Shown here piece after piece: positions 1-7,727 of a stretch of DNA of 26,587 nucleotides. Location: positions 1 to 26,587 of the forward strand of contig JAYTVC010000022.1 in the NCBI GenBank assembly GCA_043744215.1. Direction: 5' to 3'. The stretch is from JBEEJL01 sp043744215 (GTDB lineage: Bacteria; Pseudomonadota; Gammaproteobacteria; Burkholderiales; JBEEJL01). Each line of letters opens with the position of its first letter. The stretch's first letter is position 1. A model generated the notes under the pieces. The model worked only from the letters and a program-made list of their open reading frames with translations, was not told the DNA's origin and ran no database searches. Made by a program: the position numbers and the translations under genes.

Positions 1-1689
1 ATTCAATTCGCGCGGCTTAATGACTTTCTGCTCGCGCAAATATTTCGCCATCACGTCCCAGATCGGTTCGCCAGTCGCGCCTTCCGCCACTGGCGCCCAG
101 CCGGCAACTTTGTATTTTTTGCTCGCATCAATCGGCTTGCTATTGAGCGTCATGTCGCTGATGCGTGCGCCGGCTTTCGCGGCCGGGTCGCACACATATT
201 GCATGCCGCCCACGCGCACCATATCGCCGCCCTGCTGGTAATACGGGTCGGGATTAAACAAATTGTCGGCAATGTCTTCGAGAATGGTCTTGATGGTTTC
301 GCCAGTCATTTCCGTGACGGTGGTGTACGGATAGGTGATCGCTGTCTGGTCCATCAGATGTTCGTAAGTGATCGTCTGCCCCGGCAGCAGCGACGTGCCC
401 CAGCGGAAGCCGGGCGAGAACGCGATCTCGGCGTTTTTCATCGCCATCAAGCCGTCGAGAATCAGTTGATCGAACGAACCGTTGAAATTGCCGCGGCGGT
501 ACAGCAGGCCTTCACTCACCGCGAGTTGTTCGCCGAGCTTTGCTTCGTGCGGCGCGCGGTGTTTGGCGATCAATGCATGCATTTCCGCGTCGGCGGGCAG
601 CAGGTTGGCGAACACAGGTAACAATTTATATTTGAAATCGCTGACCTTGCCGCCCTTCACTTCCAAATCGAGCACGCCCAAAAATTTTCCGTTGGAGCCT
701 GCATTCGTTACCAGCGTTTGTCCGCCGGGATTTTTGATAATCACCGGCGCGGGCACACCGTCGTGAGTGTGGCCGCCGAGTATGGCGTCGATGCCGCGCA
801 CGCGCGAGGCGAGTTTGATATCCACGTCCATGCCGTTGTGCGACAACAGCACCACCGCCTGCGCGCCTTTGCTGCGCGCCTCGTTCACCACCTTTTGCAT
901 ATTTTCATCCTGAATGCCGAAGCGCCATTCAGGCGTAAAATAACGCGGATTTGCGATGGGCGTGTAAGGAAACGCCTGCCCGATAATGGCGACGAGAATA
1001 CCGTTGAGTGGCTTGATCACATAGGGCTTGAACACGGCTTCGTCGAAATCCGTCGTGCGGACATTCTGCGCGACAAATTCGATTTTGTTTTTGAAATCGT
1101 TCTCGACGATCTGCTTGACGCGCTCGGCGCCGAGAGTGAATTCCCAATGGCCGGTCATCACATCGACGCCGAGCAATGTGCACGCATCGACCATATCCTG
1201 GCCTTTGCTCCAAAGCGACGTAGCCGAACCCTGCCAAGTGTCGCCGCCGTCGAGCAGCAAGGCATTGGGCCGACTGGCGCGCAGTTGTTTAATCAGCGTG
1301 GCAAGATGCGCAAAGCCGCCGACCTTGCCGTAGGTTTTTGCCGCTTCGGCAAAATTCAGATAGGTAAACGCGTGGGCTTCGGCGGTGCCGGGCGCGATGT
1401 TGAATTGCTTGAGCAGCGCATCGCCCACCAGATGCGGCGCGCGTCCCCTGCTCTCACCCAACCCCAGATTCACATTCGGCTCGCGAAAATAAATCGGTTT
1501 GAGTTGCGCATGGCAATCAGTGAAGTGCAATAACGACACATTGCCAAAACGCGGCAGCTCGTAAAAGTTGCTGCCTGTTTTTTGGGCAGTGCCTATTGTT
1601 TGGGCAGTGGTACTGCAGCCTTGCAACGCCATGCCGCCCGCGGCCGCAACGGCCAAAGTCTGCAAAAATTCCCGGCGATTCATCGACAT
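1..1689 (-). CDS. soxB: SoxB, thiosulfohydrolase of the Sox pathway (C-terminal end cut by window edge)
   Basis: SoxB hydrolyses the SoxY-bound cysteine S-thiosulfonate and releases sulfate in the periplasm. The frame stays open from the ATG to base 1, giving 563 codons, close to the usual full length, so only the last residues are missing. The product starts MSMNRREFLQTL, a twin-arginine signal, followed by a lipobox-like ALQGC. Metallophosphatase (5'-nucleotidase superfamily) motifs are visible in order: HFTDCHAQLKP near residue 55, GGDTWQGS near 150, SHNGMDVD and GGHTHD. These supply the dimanganese ligands in this family. It is the last visible gene of the sox operon, 33 bp after soxX. 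No strong Shine-Dalgarno is seen, and an AT-rich repeat fills the gap. A start at the second Met (1683) is equally possible. Confidence 0.95.
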   Translation of the reverse strand, partial: MSMNRREFLQTLAVAAAGGMALQGCSTTAQTIGTAQKTGSNFYELPRFGNVSLLHFTDCHAQLKPIYFREPNVNLGLGESRGRAPHLVGDALLKQFNIAPGTAEAHAFTYLNFAEAAKTYGKVGGFAHLATLIKQLRASRPNALLLDGGDTWQGSATSLWSKGQDMVDACTLLGVDVMTGHWEFTLGAERVKQIVENDFKNKIEFVAQNVRTTDFDEAVFKPYVIKPLNGILVAIIGQAFPYTPIANPRYFTPEWRFGIQDENMQKVVNEARSKGAQAVVLLSHNGMDVDIKLASRVRGIDAILGGHTHDGVPAPVIIKNPGGQTLVTNAGSNGKFLGVLDLEVKGGKVSDFKYKLLPVFANLLPADAEMHALIAKHRAPHEAKLGEQLAVSEGLLYRRGNFNGSFDQLILDGLMAMKNAEIAFSPGFRWGTSLLPGQTITYEHLMDQTAITYPYTTVTEMTGETIKTILEDIADNLFNPDPYYQQGGDMVRVGGMQYVCDPAAKAGARISDMTLNSKPIDASKKYKVAGWAPVAEGATGEPIWDVMAKYLREQKVIKPRELN

Positions 1690-1700
1690 GAGATGTTTAC

Positions 1701-1730
1701 GTAACTATTTGATTATAATGAATTATTTAT
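1701..1730. repeat. AT-rich 30-base repeat, copy A
   Basis: One of four related 30-mers with core TGATTATATTGAATA. This copy overlaps the soxX stop codon and fills the soxX-soxB gap. The other copies lie at 4035-4064, 20291-20320 and 25593-25622. The role is unknown. Confidence 0.55.
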
Positions 1731-2340
1731 TAACGGGCGAATCAGGATCGAGCAACAGCGCGACCACATCGCGGATCTGATTTTCGGTGAGAATTTTCTG
1801 GTGCCCAAAGCGCGGCATATTGGAGCAAGCATTGTAGGCCTGCGCGTTATACACCTTGGCCCAAGTGTATTTCACCATCGGCTCGGCGTTGCCGCGCAAT
1901 TTTCCGTATTGATACAAACTCGGGCCGATGGTGCCGAAGGAAATTTCTTTCGGTGACAGTTGGTGGCAGGCGTAGCAATTGCCGCCGGATGCCTTGGTCG
2001 CATCGTCGGAGAACTGTTTACCCACACCGCTTTGTGCGACCTTCTCGCCTTCTTTCCAATCGCCGATAAATTTTCCATCGGCCGGGTACGCCACGGCGGC
2101 GAGTTGCGATTTTTCAATCTTGTCGCGCGATTCTTTTGACACCGGCGCTTTTTCGGCGGCGCTGCAAATTTTTTGCGATTCATCCTGCTCGAGACGATCC
2201 AGCTTCGCCTGGCCTTTTTCCGCGAACGACGCTTTTAACATGGTTTGCGCGAGACTTGAAACATCGCTATTGCTCAACGTGGCGCAAGCCGTTATGAAAA
2301 CCGTTGCGGCCACTACGATAAAAACTTTTCGCTTATTCAT
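1723..2340 (-). CDS. soxX: SoxX, monoheme c-type cytochrome subunit of SoxAX
   Basis: This is the electron-accepting subunit of the SoxAX complex, which joins thiosulfate to the SoxY cysteine. The 205-aa product has a lipoprotein-type signal with lipobox ITAC (Cys19), suggesting membrane anchoring. A Lys/Glu-rich stretch follows, then the heme site CYACH at about residues 121-125 and the likely distal ligand in NMPRFG near residue 178. The region before the heme is long for SoxX. A GGGAG Shine-Dalgarno lies 5 bases before the ATG. The gene starts 9 bp after the soxA stop, so the two SoxAX subunits are almost certainly co-translated. Electrons probably pass to a soluble cytochrome c not seen here. 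Confidence 0.95.
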   Translation of the reverse strand: MNKRKVFIVVAATVFITACATLSNSDVSSLAQTMLKASFAEKGQAKLDRLEQDESQKICSAAEKAPVSKESRDKIEKSQLAAVAYPADGKFIGDWKEGEKVAQSGVGKQFSDDATKASGGNCYACHQLSPKEISFGTIGPSLYQYGKLRGNAEPMVKYTWAKVYNAQAYNACSNMPRFGHQKILTENQIRDVVALLLDPDSPVNK

Positions 2341-2349
2341 GTCATCTCC

Positions 2350-3159
2350 CTAGCGTTTAATGGCGGGTGCGTTGAACGTGCCGCCGTTGGCGTTTTGCGC
2401 CAGGAAACTGGTGAGCGCAATCGACGCGTCGGATGTGAATTGCAAGTCCGGAAAGCGCTGCTGGCGGAAGCAATCGTTCAGCCGCCACTGCATGGTGCGC
2501 AACTCGCCTTGGGATACGCGATAGGCCGGCCACGTCGTATACGCTTTTTGCGCGTCTTTCGGATCCGTGAGATTGGGTAAATCCTGCAGGCGAATGCGCT
2601 TGCCCGTTTCGCCATGACAAGTAGCGCAGGCAAAATCGTGAGGACCGCCGCGGAAGTAAAACATTTTTTGCCCCAATTGATAGGACTCGATTTCCTTCGG
2701 ATGTTTGGTCGGCACATTCATTTTTACGCCGCGCGATGCGGCCGTCACATAAGCAGTCAGCGCTTCGATGTCCGATCGTTTGGGGCCGTTGCCGAAGGGA
2801 TTTTTCTTCGACTCTTCTGGTGAAACTCCTTGCTGTGTCACCATGCAATGAACGAGGCGCGTTTCCAAATCCATCACTTTGTCGGCGTCGGCAAAATAGC
2901 GCGGCAACTCTGCGTATACCCCATTCACCACGCCGGGGCCTTTACCTAAATCGCATTGCTGAAACGAGATTTTTTTCGGGCCGCGTGGTTGCTTCCACAT
3001 CTCTTCGCCGCGCGCTTCCCATAGATCTGCCGGATTGCCGTCAGCGAGCGCATCGCGGTAGCGGGCGATTTCGTCGGTGATGGATTTTTCTTGCGCACCG
3101 GAGAACTGGCTGGTGCTCGCAAGTAAAGCTATTAGCACGATGGCTTGAAATGATTTCAT
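2350..3159 (-). CDS. soxA: SoxA, c-type cytochrome catalytic subunit of SoxAX
   Basis: SoxA catalyses oxidative conjugation of thiosulfate to the carrier cysteine of SoxYZ. The 269-aa product has a Sec signal peptide (cleavage near SGAQ, residue 23) and one heme motif, CATCH, at 178-182. Cys230 in NDCFRQQRFP matches the cysteine persulfide heme ligand of the SoxA active site. No CxxCH exists in the N-terminal half. The region of the first heme of diheme SoxA keeps only single cysteines at 69 and 105, which form a disulfide in known monoheme forms. This is therefore the monoheme type. The start is supported by GGGGGAGC before the ATG. It lies upstream of soxX and downstream of the dsrE-like gene. 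Confidence 0.95.
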   Translation of the reverse strand: MKSFQAIVLIALLASTSQFSGAQEKSITDEIARYRDALADGNPADLWEARGEEMWKQPRGPKKISFQQCDLGKGPGVVNGVYAELPRYFADADKVMDLETRLVHCMVTQQGVSPEESKKNPFGNGPKRSDIEALTAYVTAASRGVKMNVPTKHPKEIESYQLGQKMFYFRGGPHDFACATCHGETGKRIRLQDLPNLTDPKDAQKAYTTWPAYRVSQGELRTMQWRLNDCFRQQRFPDLQFTSDASIALTSFLAQNANGGTFNAPAIKR

Positions 3160-3186
3160 GATGCTCCCCCAATCACATGCATAAAA

Positions 3187-3624
3187 TTACGGTCGAAAAT
3201 AGGCAAAGCCTTCCTTGGCCTGCAAGCGCGCCACTTCCACCGCGCCGGACGGGACGATTTGTGCGTCAGTCAAAACTTTGTTCTTGTCGATACCGCGCGC
3301 GGTCAGTGTGTTGTTGCACACCTTGAAAGTTACTCCCTGTTTCACCAGATCGTGTACCGCCGCGTCGAACGGTTGGCCGTTTTTATCTTTCGCGTCTTGC
3401 AACAGAAAATCGATACCTTTGGCGTGGGTGACGACGGTGATTTTGGCCGTCGGGTCTTCGGCCAGATGGTTGCGAATATTGCGCAAGCCGTTGCTCGCCT
3501 GCTCATTGCCTTCGTTGATGTGATACACCACCTTAAGCCCATCACCGGCGGCGAACGCAGAAAAACTAAGCAGGGCAATGCAGAATGCCAAAAAACTTGC
3601 CGATAAAATATTACGGATATTCAT
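3187..3624 (-). CDS. Periplasmic DsrE/DsrF-like sulfur-relay family protein
   Basis: The 145-aa product has a Sec signal peptide ending at about AFA (residue 26), followed by a DsrE-type fold: GLKVVYHINEG near the start of the mature part, then ITVVTHAKGIDFLL, and VKQGVTFKVCNNTL. The single mature cysteine in FKVCNNTL occupies the position of the sulfur-binding cysteine of DsrE/TusD-like proteins. I chose the ATG at 3624 over an upstream ATG at 3687 because GAGGAGG lies four bases before it and the signal peptide then starts cleanly. Proteins of this family occur in sox operons, and a sulfur-carrier or persulfide-handling role in the periplasm is inference. It follows a terminator-like hairpin downstream of soxZ. 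Confidence 0.85.
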   Translation of the reverse strand: MNIRNILSASFLAFCIALLSFSAFAAGDGLKVVYHINEGNEQASNGLRNIRNHLAEDPTAKITVVTHAKGIDFLLQDAKDKNGQPFDAAVHDLVKQGVTFKVCNNTLTARGIDKNKVLTDAQIVPSGAVEVARLQAKEGFAYFRP

Positions 3625-3671
3625 GTTGCCTCCTCGGGTTATTTTGAACCGACTCTTGCTGGCCGGATGCG

Positions 3672-3702
3672 GAAAAAAGCGGCGCAAGTTTACTTGCGCC
3701 GC
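3672..3702 (-). terminator. Intrinsic-terminator hairpin inside the sox operon
   Basis: A perfect 10-bp stem, GCGGCGCAAG / CTTGCGCCGC (3679-3688 with 3693-3702), has a 4-base loop. On the minus strand it is followed at once by CTTTTTTCC. It starts 6 bases past the soxZ stop, before the dsrE-like gene. It should reduce transcription of the dsrE-like, soxA, soxX and soxB genes relative to soxCDYZ, or act as an mRNA-stabilising 3' end. Confidence 0.85.
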
Positions 3703-3708
3703 TGTTCT

Positions 3709-4020
3709 CTAATTTATCACCGCTTCATCGGTGCGGGTATCACCCTTGCTGTCCACCCAGGTGATCTGCACTTTGTCACCTTTTGCGCCACCTTTGAATT
3801 TGAACGCCAGCGTCGGATTTTTCGACACCGCTGTGCCCCATTGCGCTGATAGCACGGTCTTGCCGTTCGATGTTGCGGTTACCTGCTGAATGAAATGCGC
3901 AGGCACCAGATTGCCGGCCGCATCCTTGCGCTGGCCGGTTTCCATTTCGTGACTCATCAACGCCCTGACTTCTACAACATCGCCGCTTAACGTGGCGCGG
4001 ATTTTCATCGGATCTGCCAT
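3709..4020 (-). CDS. soxZ: SoxZ, sulfur carrier complex subunit
   Basis: SoxZ pairs with SoxY to form the periplasmic carrier SoxYZ, on whose SoxY cysteine all sulfur intermediates ride. The 103-aa product has no signal peptide, as expected because SoxYZ is exported as a complex on the SoxY Tat signal. Typical features are MKIRATLSGDVVEVRALMSHEMETG near the N-terminus, the central PAHFIQQVT, and the C-terminal immunoglobulin-like strand ending DKVQITWVDSKGD. An AGGA Shine-Dalgarno lies 8 bases before the ATG. It follows soxY by 47 bp, and the gap is largely an AT-rich repeat. A strong terminator-like hairpin follows directly. Confidence 0.95.
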   Translation of the reverse strand: MADPMKIRATLSGDVVEVRALMSHEMETGQRKDAAGNLVPAHFIQQVTATSNGKTVLSAQWGTAVSKNPTLAFKFKGGAKGDKVQITWVDSKGDTRTDEAVIN

Positions 4021-4034
4021 AATGGATATTCCTC

Positions 4035-4064
4035 GTAATATATTGATTATATTGAATAATTTAT
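4035..4064. repeat. AT-rich 30-base repeat, copy B
   Basis: It begins 3 bases past the soxY stop and fills most of the soxY-soxZ gap. It shares TGATTATATTGAATA exactly with the copy at 20291. Confidence 0.55.
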
Positions 4065-4067
4065 CGT

Positions 4068-4556
4068 TTAGCCGCCGCAGCCGCCAAGCGTGACTTTAAT
4101 TTCTTTCGCCGCCGTATAAAACTTTCCGTCGGCTTTAATGAGCGCGATGACGTTCGATGTCTGCGCCATTTTCACGCGGGTGGAAATGCTCGGCTCGGTG
4201 CCGGCGGGAATATCAAAACTTGCCGTGAGCATGTTGGGATTTTTTTCAATCAGGATCGCGATGGATTCCACCTTCGACATATTGGCCGTGATGCTGATCG
4301 GCACTACCGCGCCATTCTCCGCGATGTCCGGCGTGCTGCCCCAGGCGACATCTTTGGTTTCGGTCGAGGCCGAACCGCCCAAGGCTTTGAGCGTATCGTT
4401 GAGGCTCTTGGTGTCGAACGCGGCCTTATTCCAGTCGGCGGCCAACGCCTGGCCCGGTTTCAGCCAGCCGGCTGCAAGCGCCAGCGCCATGATGGTAATG
4501 CCGCCACCGGTTTTCAAAACTTTCCTGCGCTGCTCGTTCATATCCATTGCTTTCAT
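4068..4556 (-). CDS. soxY: SoxY, sulfur carrier subunit with C-terminal GGCGG swinging arm
   Basis: SoxY covalently carries thiosulfate-derived sulfur on the cysteine of its C-terminal GGCGG arm (Cys160 of 162), visiting SoxAX, SoxB and SoxCD in turn. The product begins MKAMDMNEQRRKVLKT, a Tat signal, with a hydrophobic stretch up to about ALAAD. The mature domain ends IKVTLGGCGG. The start at 4556 is preferred over 4607 because GGAG lies 9 bases upstream and the Tat signal is then near the N-terminus. A further Met at residue 6 is possible. The gene is separated from soxD by 130 bp that hold a weak hairpin plus T-run and a copy of the GCAATATTACT word, so it may have its own promoter. Confidence 0.95.
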   Translation of the reverse strand: MKAMDMNEQRRKVLKTGGGITIMALALAAGWLKPGQALAADWNKAAFDTKSLNDTLKALGGSASTETKDVAWGSTPDIAENGAVVPISITANMSKVESIAILIEKNPNMLTASFDIPAGTEPSISTRVKMAQTSNVIALIKADGKFYTAAKEIKVTLGGCGG

Positions 4557-4580
4557 TTCTGTTGTCTCCACAAATTCACA

Positions 4581-4606
4581 AAAAAAATCTGGCAATATTA
4601 CTGCCA
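4581..4606 (-). promoter_or_regulatory. Small hairpin with T-run and candidate SoxR site upstream of soxY
   Basis: TGGCA at 4590-4594 pairs with TGCCA at 4602-4606, and the minus strand continues GATTTTTTTT. This is a weak terminator-like element in the soxD-soxY gap. The same bases contain GCAATATTACT (4592-4602), which also occurs in front of soxR (7492-7502). It may therefore be an operator rather than, or as well as, an attenuator. Confidence 0.4.
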
Positions 4607-4686
4607 CCCCGTTGCGCCTAGTTCATCAATGCAAAGCATAAACGATTCGACCCTGCTTTGCGGCGACAATTCTGCGCGATGTGACA

Positions 4687-5745
4687 CTACTTCGCCCCAC
4701 CCAAAATCCATTGCACCATACTCTTGATGTCGCCTTCGGCCAGATGTGCGTGGGGCGGCATGGGCACATCGCCCCAGGCGCCGCTGCCGCCGGCCTTAAC
4801 CTTGGCAAGCATTTTCGCCTCTGCACCGGCGTCGCCTTTATATTTTGCGGCCACTTCGGTAAAACCCGGCCCGAGAATTTTGTTGCTAATGCCATGGCAA
4901 GCAAAGCAACCGGATTTGTTCGCCAATTCCTTTGCCGACACGGTCGTCGCAGCAACGCCCGCCGCCGCAACCGGCGCGGCAGCGCCTTTAGCGGGTTTGG
5001 CACCCGGCGGTTTGGTGGTATCCGTGCCGATCGCTTCGCCGACCGCGCGTGTTTGTTCGGCAATGTTGCCGTGGGCGTTACGCGCGAAATCCGGCAGCGA
5101 TGATGCGACATTAATTTCCGTCGCGCAGTCTTTCATGCACGCCACATTTTTCACATCGGGTTTGCCCTTCACGTCCCACAGGCCGTGCTCTTGCGTCATG
5201 CCATTGCGGTTGGGCAATTTGTTTTGCACCTCGCGGATGTTGGCGTCGCTCAAGGTGAAATCCGCTGGAAGCACGTCACCCAGATTCAACAGATAGGCCA
5301 CCACCGCATACACTTCTTCGGTGGAGAGCGACTTGGGCGCATTCCACGGCATGGCGCGATTGATGTAATCCCACAGTGTCGAAACGGAACTGAGTTTTGA
5401 AAGGGTGGTGCGCGTTGGCTGTTCGCCGGCAAGGGTTTTCGCGCGGCCGGTCTTGATGTCGTCCGCCGTGACGCCGCCGACCAGCGGCGGGAATATTTCA
5501 TTGCTCTCGGCGAATGTGCCGTGGCAAGACGCGCATTTCGCTTCCCACACCACCTGGCCTTTGGCGACGCTGCCTGAACCTTTGGGCAAGCCGGTGAAAT
5601 CGGGACGCACGTCGATATCCCAGGCTTTCACTTCATCGCTCGTTGCCGCACGCCCGACGCCTGGAAAGGATTTTGTTTCCGCAAATACGGTTGCGGAAAT
5701 CGCCAGCAGCAAGAGCAAAAATAACGGCTTAGTAAACCTGGACAT
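4687..5745 (-). CDS. soxD: SoxD, diheme c-type cytochrome subunit of sulfane dehydrogenase
   Basis: SoxD accepts electrons from the molybdenum subunit SoxC as the SoxY-bound sulfane sulfur is oxidised to sulfonate, a six-electron step. The 352-aa product has a Sec signal (MSRFTKPLFLLLLL up to VFAE), an N-terminal cytochrome domain with CASCH at 71-75, a linker rich in Ala and Pro around 235-270, and a second heme site CFACH at 280-284. The likely distal Met is in VPMPPHAH near 329. The ATG overlaps the end of soxC by 17 bp and has GAGGTGA in front, indicating translational coupling with its partner. Confidence 0.95.
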   Translation of the reverse strand: MSRFTKPLFLLLLLAISATVFAETKSFPGVGRAATSDEVKAWDIDVRPDFTGLPKGSGSVAKGQVVWEAKCASCHGTFAESNEIFPPLVGGVTADDIKTGRAKTLAGEQPTRTTLSKLSSVSTLWDYINRAMPWNAPKSLSTEEVYAVVAYLLNLGDVLPADFTLSDANIREVQNKLPNRNGMTQEHGLWDVKGKPDVKNVACMKDCATEINVASSLPDFARNAHGNIAEQTRAVGEAIGTDTTKPPGAKPAKGAAAPVAAAGVAATTVSAKELANKSGCFACHGISNKILGPGFTEVAAKYKGDAGAEAKMLAKVKAGGSGAWGDVPMPPHAHLAEGDIKSMVQWILGGAK

Positions 5746-7057
5746 TGCTCACCTCGCCCGATTCCGCCAGCTTCCAGGATTGGATAGCATTGTTGTGATA
5801 AATCGAGCGCGAGCCGCGCACTTCGCGCAACTGGTTGATTTTCGGCTGCACGTAGCCCGTGTCGTCCATGGCACGGCTTTGCAAAATGGCCGGGCTGCCG
5901 TCCCACACCCAATCGATGTTGAATCGCGTGAGCGCTTTCGATAGCACGGGCGTTTCCAGCCGTGCCGTTTTCCAGTTACGTCCGCCGTCGAACGACACAT
6001 CCACGCGCTTGATCGCGCCGCGGCCAGACCAGGCGAGGCCGGTGACGCTGTAAAAACCTTTGTCGAGCAAAGTCTGGCTGCCCGAAGGCGTGGTGATAAC
6101 GGACTTTGCTTCTTGAATCGACGAATACTGGCGATGTAAACCGTTAGGCATCAAATCCACATAATGCAAAGTTTCATCCTTGGTGCCATAGGGCTGATCG
6201 CCCACTTCGATACGGCGCAGATATTTGACGGACGACACGCCCTGCACGCCCGGCACCACCAAACGCAACGGATAGCCGTTCTCTGGGCGCAACATTTCAC
6301 CGTTCATGGCGTAGGCGACGATCACGTCATCGAGGGCGCGCTCCATTGGAATAGTGCGTGTCATGCTCGAACCGTCGGCGCCTTCAGCCAAAATAAATTT
6401 GCCGTTTTTCGTGTCATAGCCGCAATCGTCGAGCAGCGTAGAAAGCAGCACGCCAGTGAACTCGCTGCACGACAACATGCCATGGGAATATTGTACGGTC
6501 GGCACTGCCACATTGCCCCACTCCATGCCCGTATTCGCACCACATTCAATAAAGTGAATGCGCGATACCGACGGCAAACGCATCAAATCGTCCATGGTGT
6601 AAACCTTCTGGTTTTTCACCAATCCGTTGATCATCAGGCGATGCTGGCTCGGATCGATATCGTGCCAGCCTTGGTGATGGCGCTCGAAATGCAATCCGCT
6701 AGGAGTAATAATGCCGAACAGGCTTTGCAGCGGCGCGAACGACACTGACGAAGCGCCCACGCGGGTGAGGCCGGGGCTTTCGCGGCGCTGGACATTTTTT
6801 TCGTATTGCGACGGCAGGCCGTAACCGTTGGTGACCACGGGTTTACCAAGCGTGGTGCTGTGCGCAGGCAGTTTCAAAATGGCCGCTTCGCCCTCCGCGG
6901 CAAAGGCTTTACCGCCGATTGCGACGGCAGCGCCGCCCCCAAAAGCCATCGCCTTGCGCAAAAAATCGCGCCGCCCCGCTTTCACTTGGGCGATGTCTTC
7001 CTGACTGAGAAAATTTTCCGGCGCGCGCAGCAGGCGGCCAGGTTTGATATTTGTCAT
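5729..7057 (-). CDS. soxC: SoxC, molybdopterin sulfane dehydrogenase subunit
   Basis: This is the molybdenum subunit of the Sox(CD) sulfane dehydrogenase and belongs to the sulfite oxidase family. The 442-aa product carries a Tat signal (AGRRDFLRKAMAFGGG, residues 27-42), as needed for export of a folded cofactor protein. The oxidoreductase molybdopterin-binding domain includes FIECGANTG, with Cys172 as the likely molybdenum ligand, and RLVVPGVQGVSSVKYL. The C-terminal dimerisation domain contains DVSFDGGRNWKTA, typical of the family. SoxCD presence predicts complete oxidation to sulfate without sulfur globules. The gene starts 12 bp after soxR and overlaps soxD. Confidence 0.96.
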   Translation of the reverse strand: MTNIKPGRLLRAPENFLSQEDIAQVKAGRRDFLRKAMAFGGGAAVAIGGKAFAAEGEAAILKLPAHSTTLGKPVVTNGYGLPSQYEKNVQRRESPGLTRVGASSVSFAPLQSLFGIITPSGLHFERHHQGWHDIDPSQHRLMINGLVKNQKVYTMDDLMRLPSVSRIHFIECGANTGMEWGNVAVPTVQYSHGMLSCSEFTGVLLSTLLDDCGYDTKNGKFILAEGADGSSMTRTIPMERALDDVIVAYAMNGEMLRPENGYPLRLVVPGVQGVSSVKYLRRIEVGDQPYGTKDETLHYVDLMPNGLHRQYSSIQEAKSVITTPSGSQTLLDKGFYSVTGLAWSGRGAIKRVDVSFDGGRNWKTARLETPVLSKALTRFNIDWVWDGSPAILQSRAMDDTGYVQPKINQLREVRGSRSIYHNNAIQSWKLAESGEVSNVQVY

Positions 7058-7069
7058 AATCTTCCGCCG

Positions 7070-7447
7070 TTAGGCGACAAAATTCTCCGAGACGTTTTGC
7101 AATTGGGTGCGCATGGCGGCCGAATCATCCAACTGGCCCGCAATGCGCACGCACACGCTGCGGCACAACTCCGTGCTGCTTTGGTCGGCTATGGCGTACA
7201 TCACCTGGTTCGCCTGCTTGCGCCGCGCGATGATGCCCGCGTCGTGCAAGACTTTAAGATGCTTCGACACATTGGCCTGATTGCCATTCACGTCGTCCAT
7301 CACCTGCTGCACAGATTTTTCGCCACGGCATAAGGCGCCGAGAATCTTGAGTCGCATAGGCTGCGCCAGCACACCGAAATACGCTGCCACGCTGGCGAAT
7401 ATCGCGTCGGCATCCTGATTGGCATCTGTGGCTTTTCTCATTTGCAT
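7070..7447 (-). CDS. soxR: SoxR-type ArsR/SmtB family transcriptional repressor
   Basis: This winged-helix repressor is predicted to control the sox operon. The start at 7447 (MQMRKATDAN, 125 aa) has GAGG 10 bases upstream. The longer frame from 7519 reads through the promoter region. The HTH is seen as SVQQVMDDVNGNQANVSKHLKVLHDAGII (residues 45-73), followed by a wing, RRKQANQVMYAI. Cysteines are at 40 (ALCRGEKSV), 95 and 99 (TELCRSVCV). One near helix 2 and one in the C-terminal helix match the two-thiol layout of persulfide-responsive SqrR/BigR/SoxR proteins, so sensing of sulfane sulfur by a Cys40-Cys95/99 bridge is inferred. It heads the operon, so it is likely autoregulated. Confidence 0.88.
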   Translation of the reverse strand: MQMRKATDANQDADAIFASVAAYFGVLAQPMRLKILGALCRGEKSVQQVMDDVNGNQANVSKHLKVLHDAGIIARRKQANQVMYAIADQSSTELCRSVCVRIAGQLDDSAAMRTQLQNVSENFVA

Positions 7448-7727
7448 GGTTGATTGACCTCGCGTTTTAAAACGGGATGGTAGCGTTGAAAGCAATATTA
7501 CTACTTGACTGTTCAGCAATATAGCTTTTTTGTATAAATATATTCTTTTATTTATAACTTATTGTTTTTAAACATTATTTATTAACCAAATAATCCCTGG
7601 CTAAAGAAAATATCTAATGGAAACACTCTCTGCTCGTGATTTCATCCATTCCCTGCGATATTTTTTTCTCCCTGTTAAAGTATGGGATGCTGGAAACCAG
7701 TAAGCAAAAAACTGAGACGACAAAACG
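7448..7727. promoter_or_regulatory. Divergent soxR / DUF1415 intergenic region with candidate SoxR operator
   Basis: This 280-bp gap is very AT-rich between 7520 and 7620. AGCAATAT occurs twice in direct orientation (7491-7498 and 7515-7522, 24 bp apart). The first copy extends to GCAATATTACT, shared with the soxY upstream region. This is the natural place for the sox operon promoter and SoxR operators. I could not assign a convincing -35/-10 pair for either strand. Confidence 0.5.

Noticed and set aside
929..1237. 102-aa minus-strand open frame
   Set aside because: It lies wholly inside soxB, which is read in another frame with clear family motifs throughout.
718..1533. 271-aa plus-strand open frame opposite soxB
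   Set aside because: It is antisense to conserved soxB codons and shows no family motif.
4626..5111. 161-aa arginine-rich minus-strand open frame
   Set aside because: It overlaps soxD out of frame, and its composition (Arg/Pro-rich) is typical of a shifted reading of a GC-rich gene.
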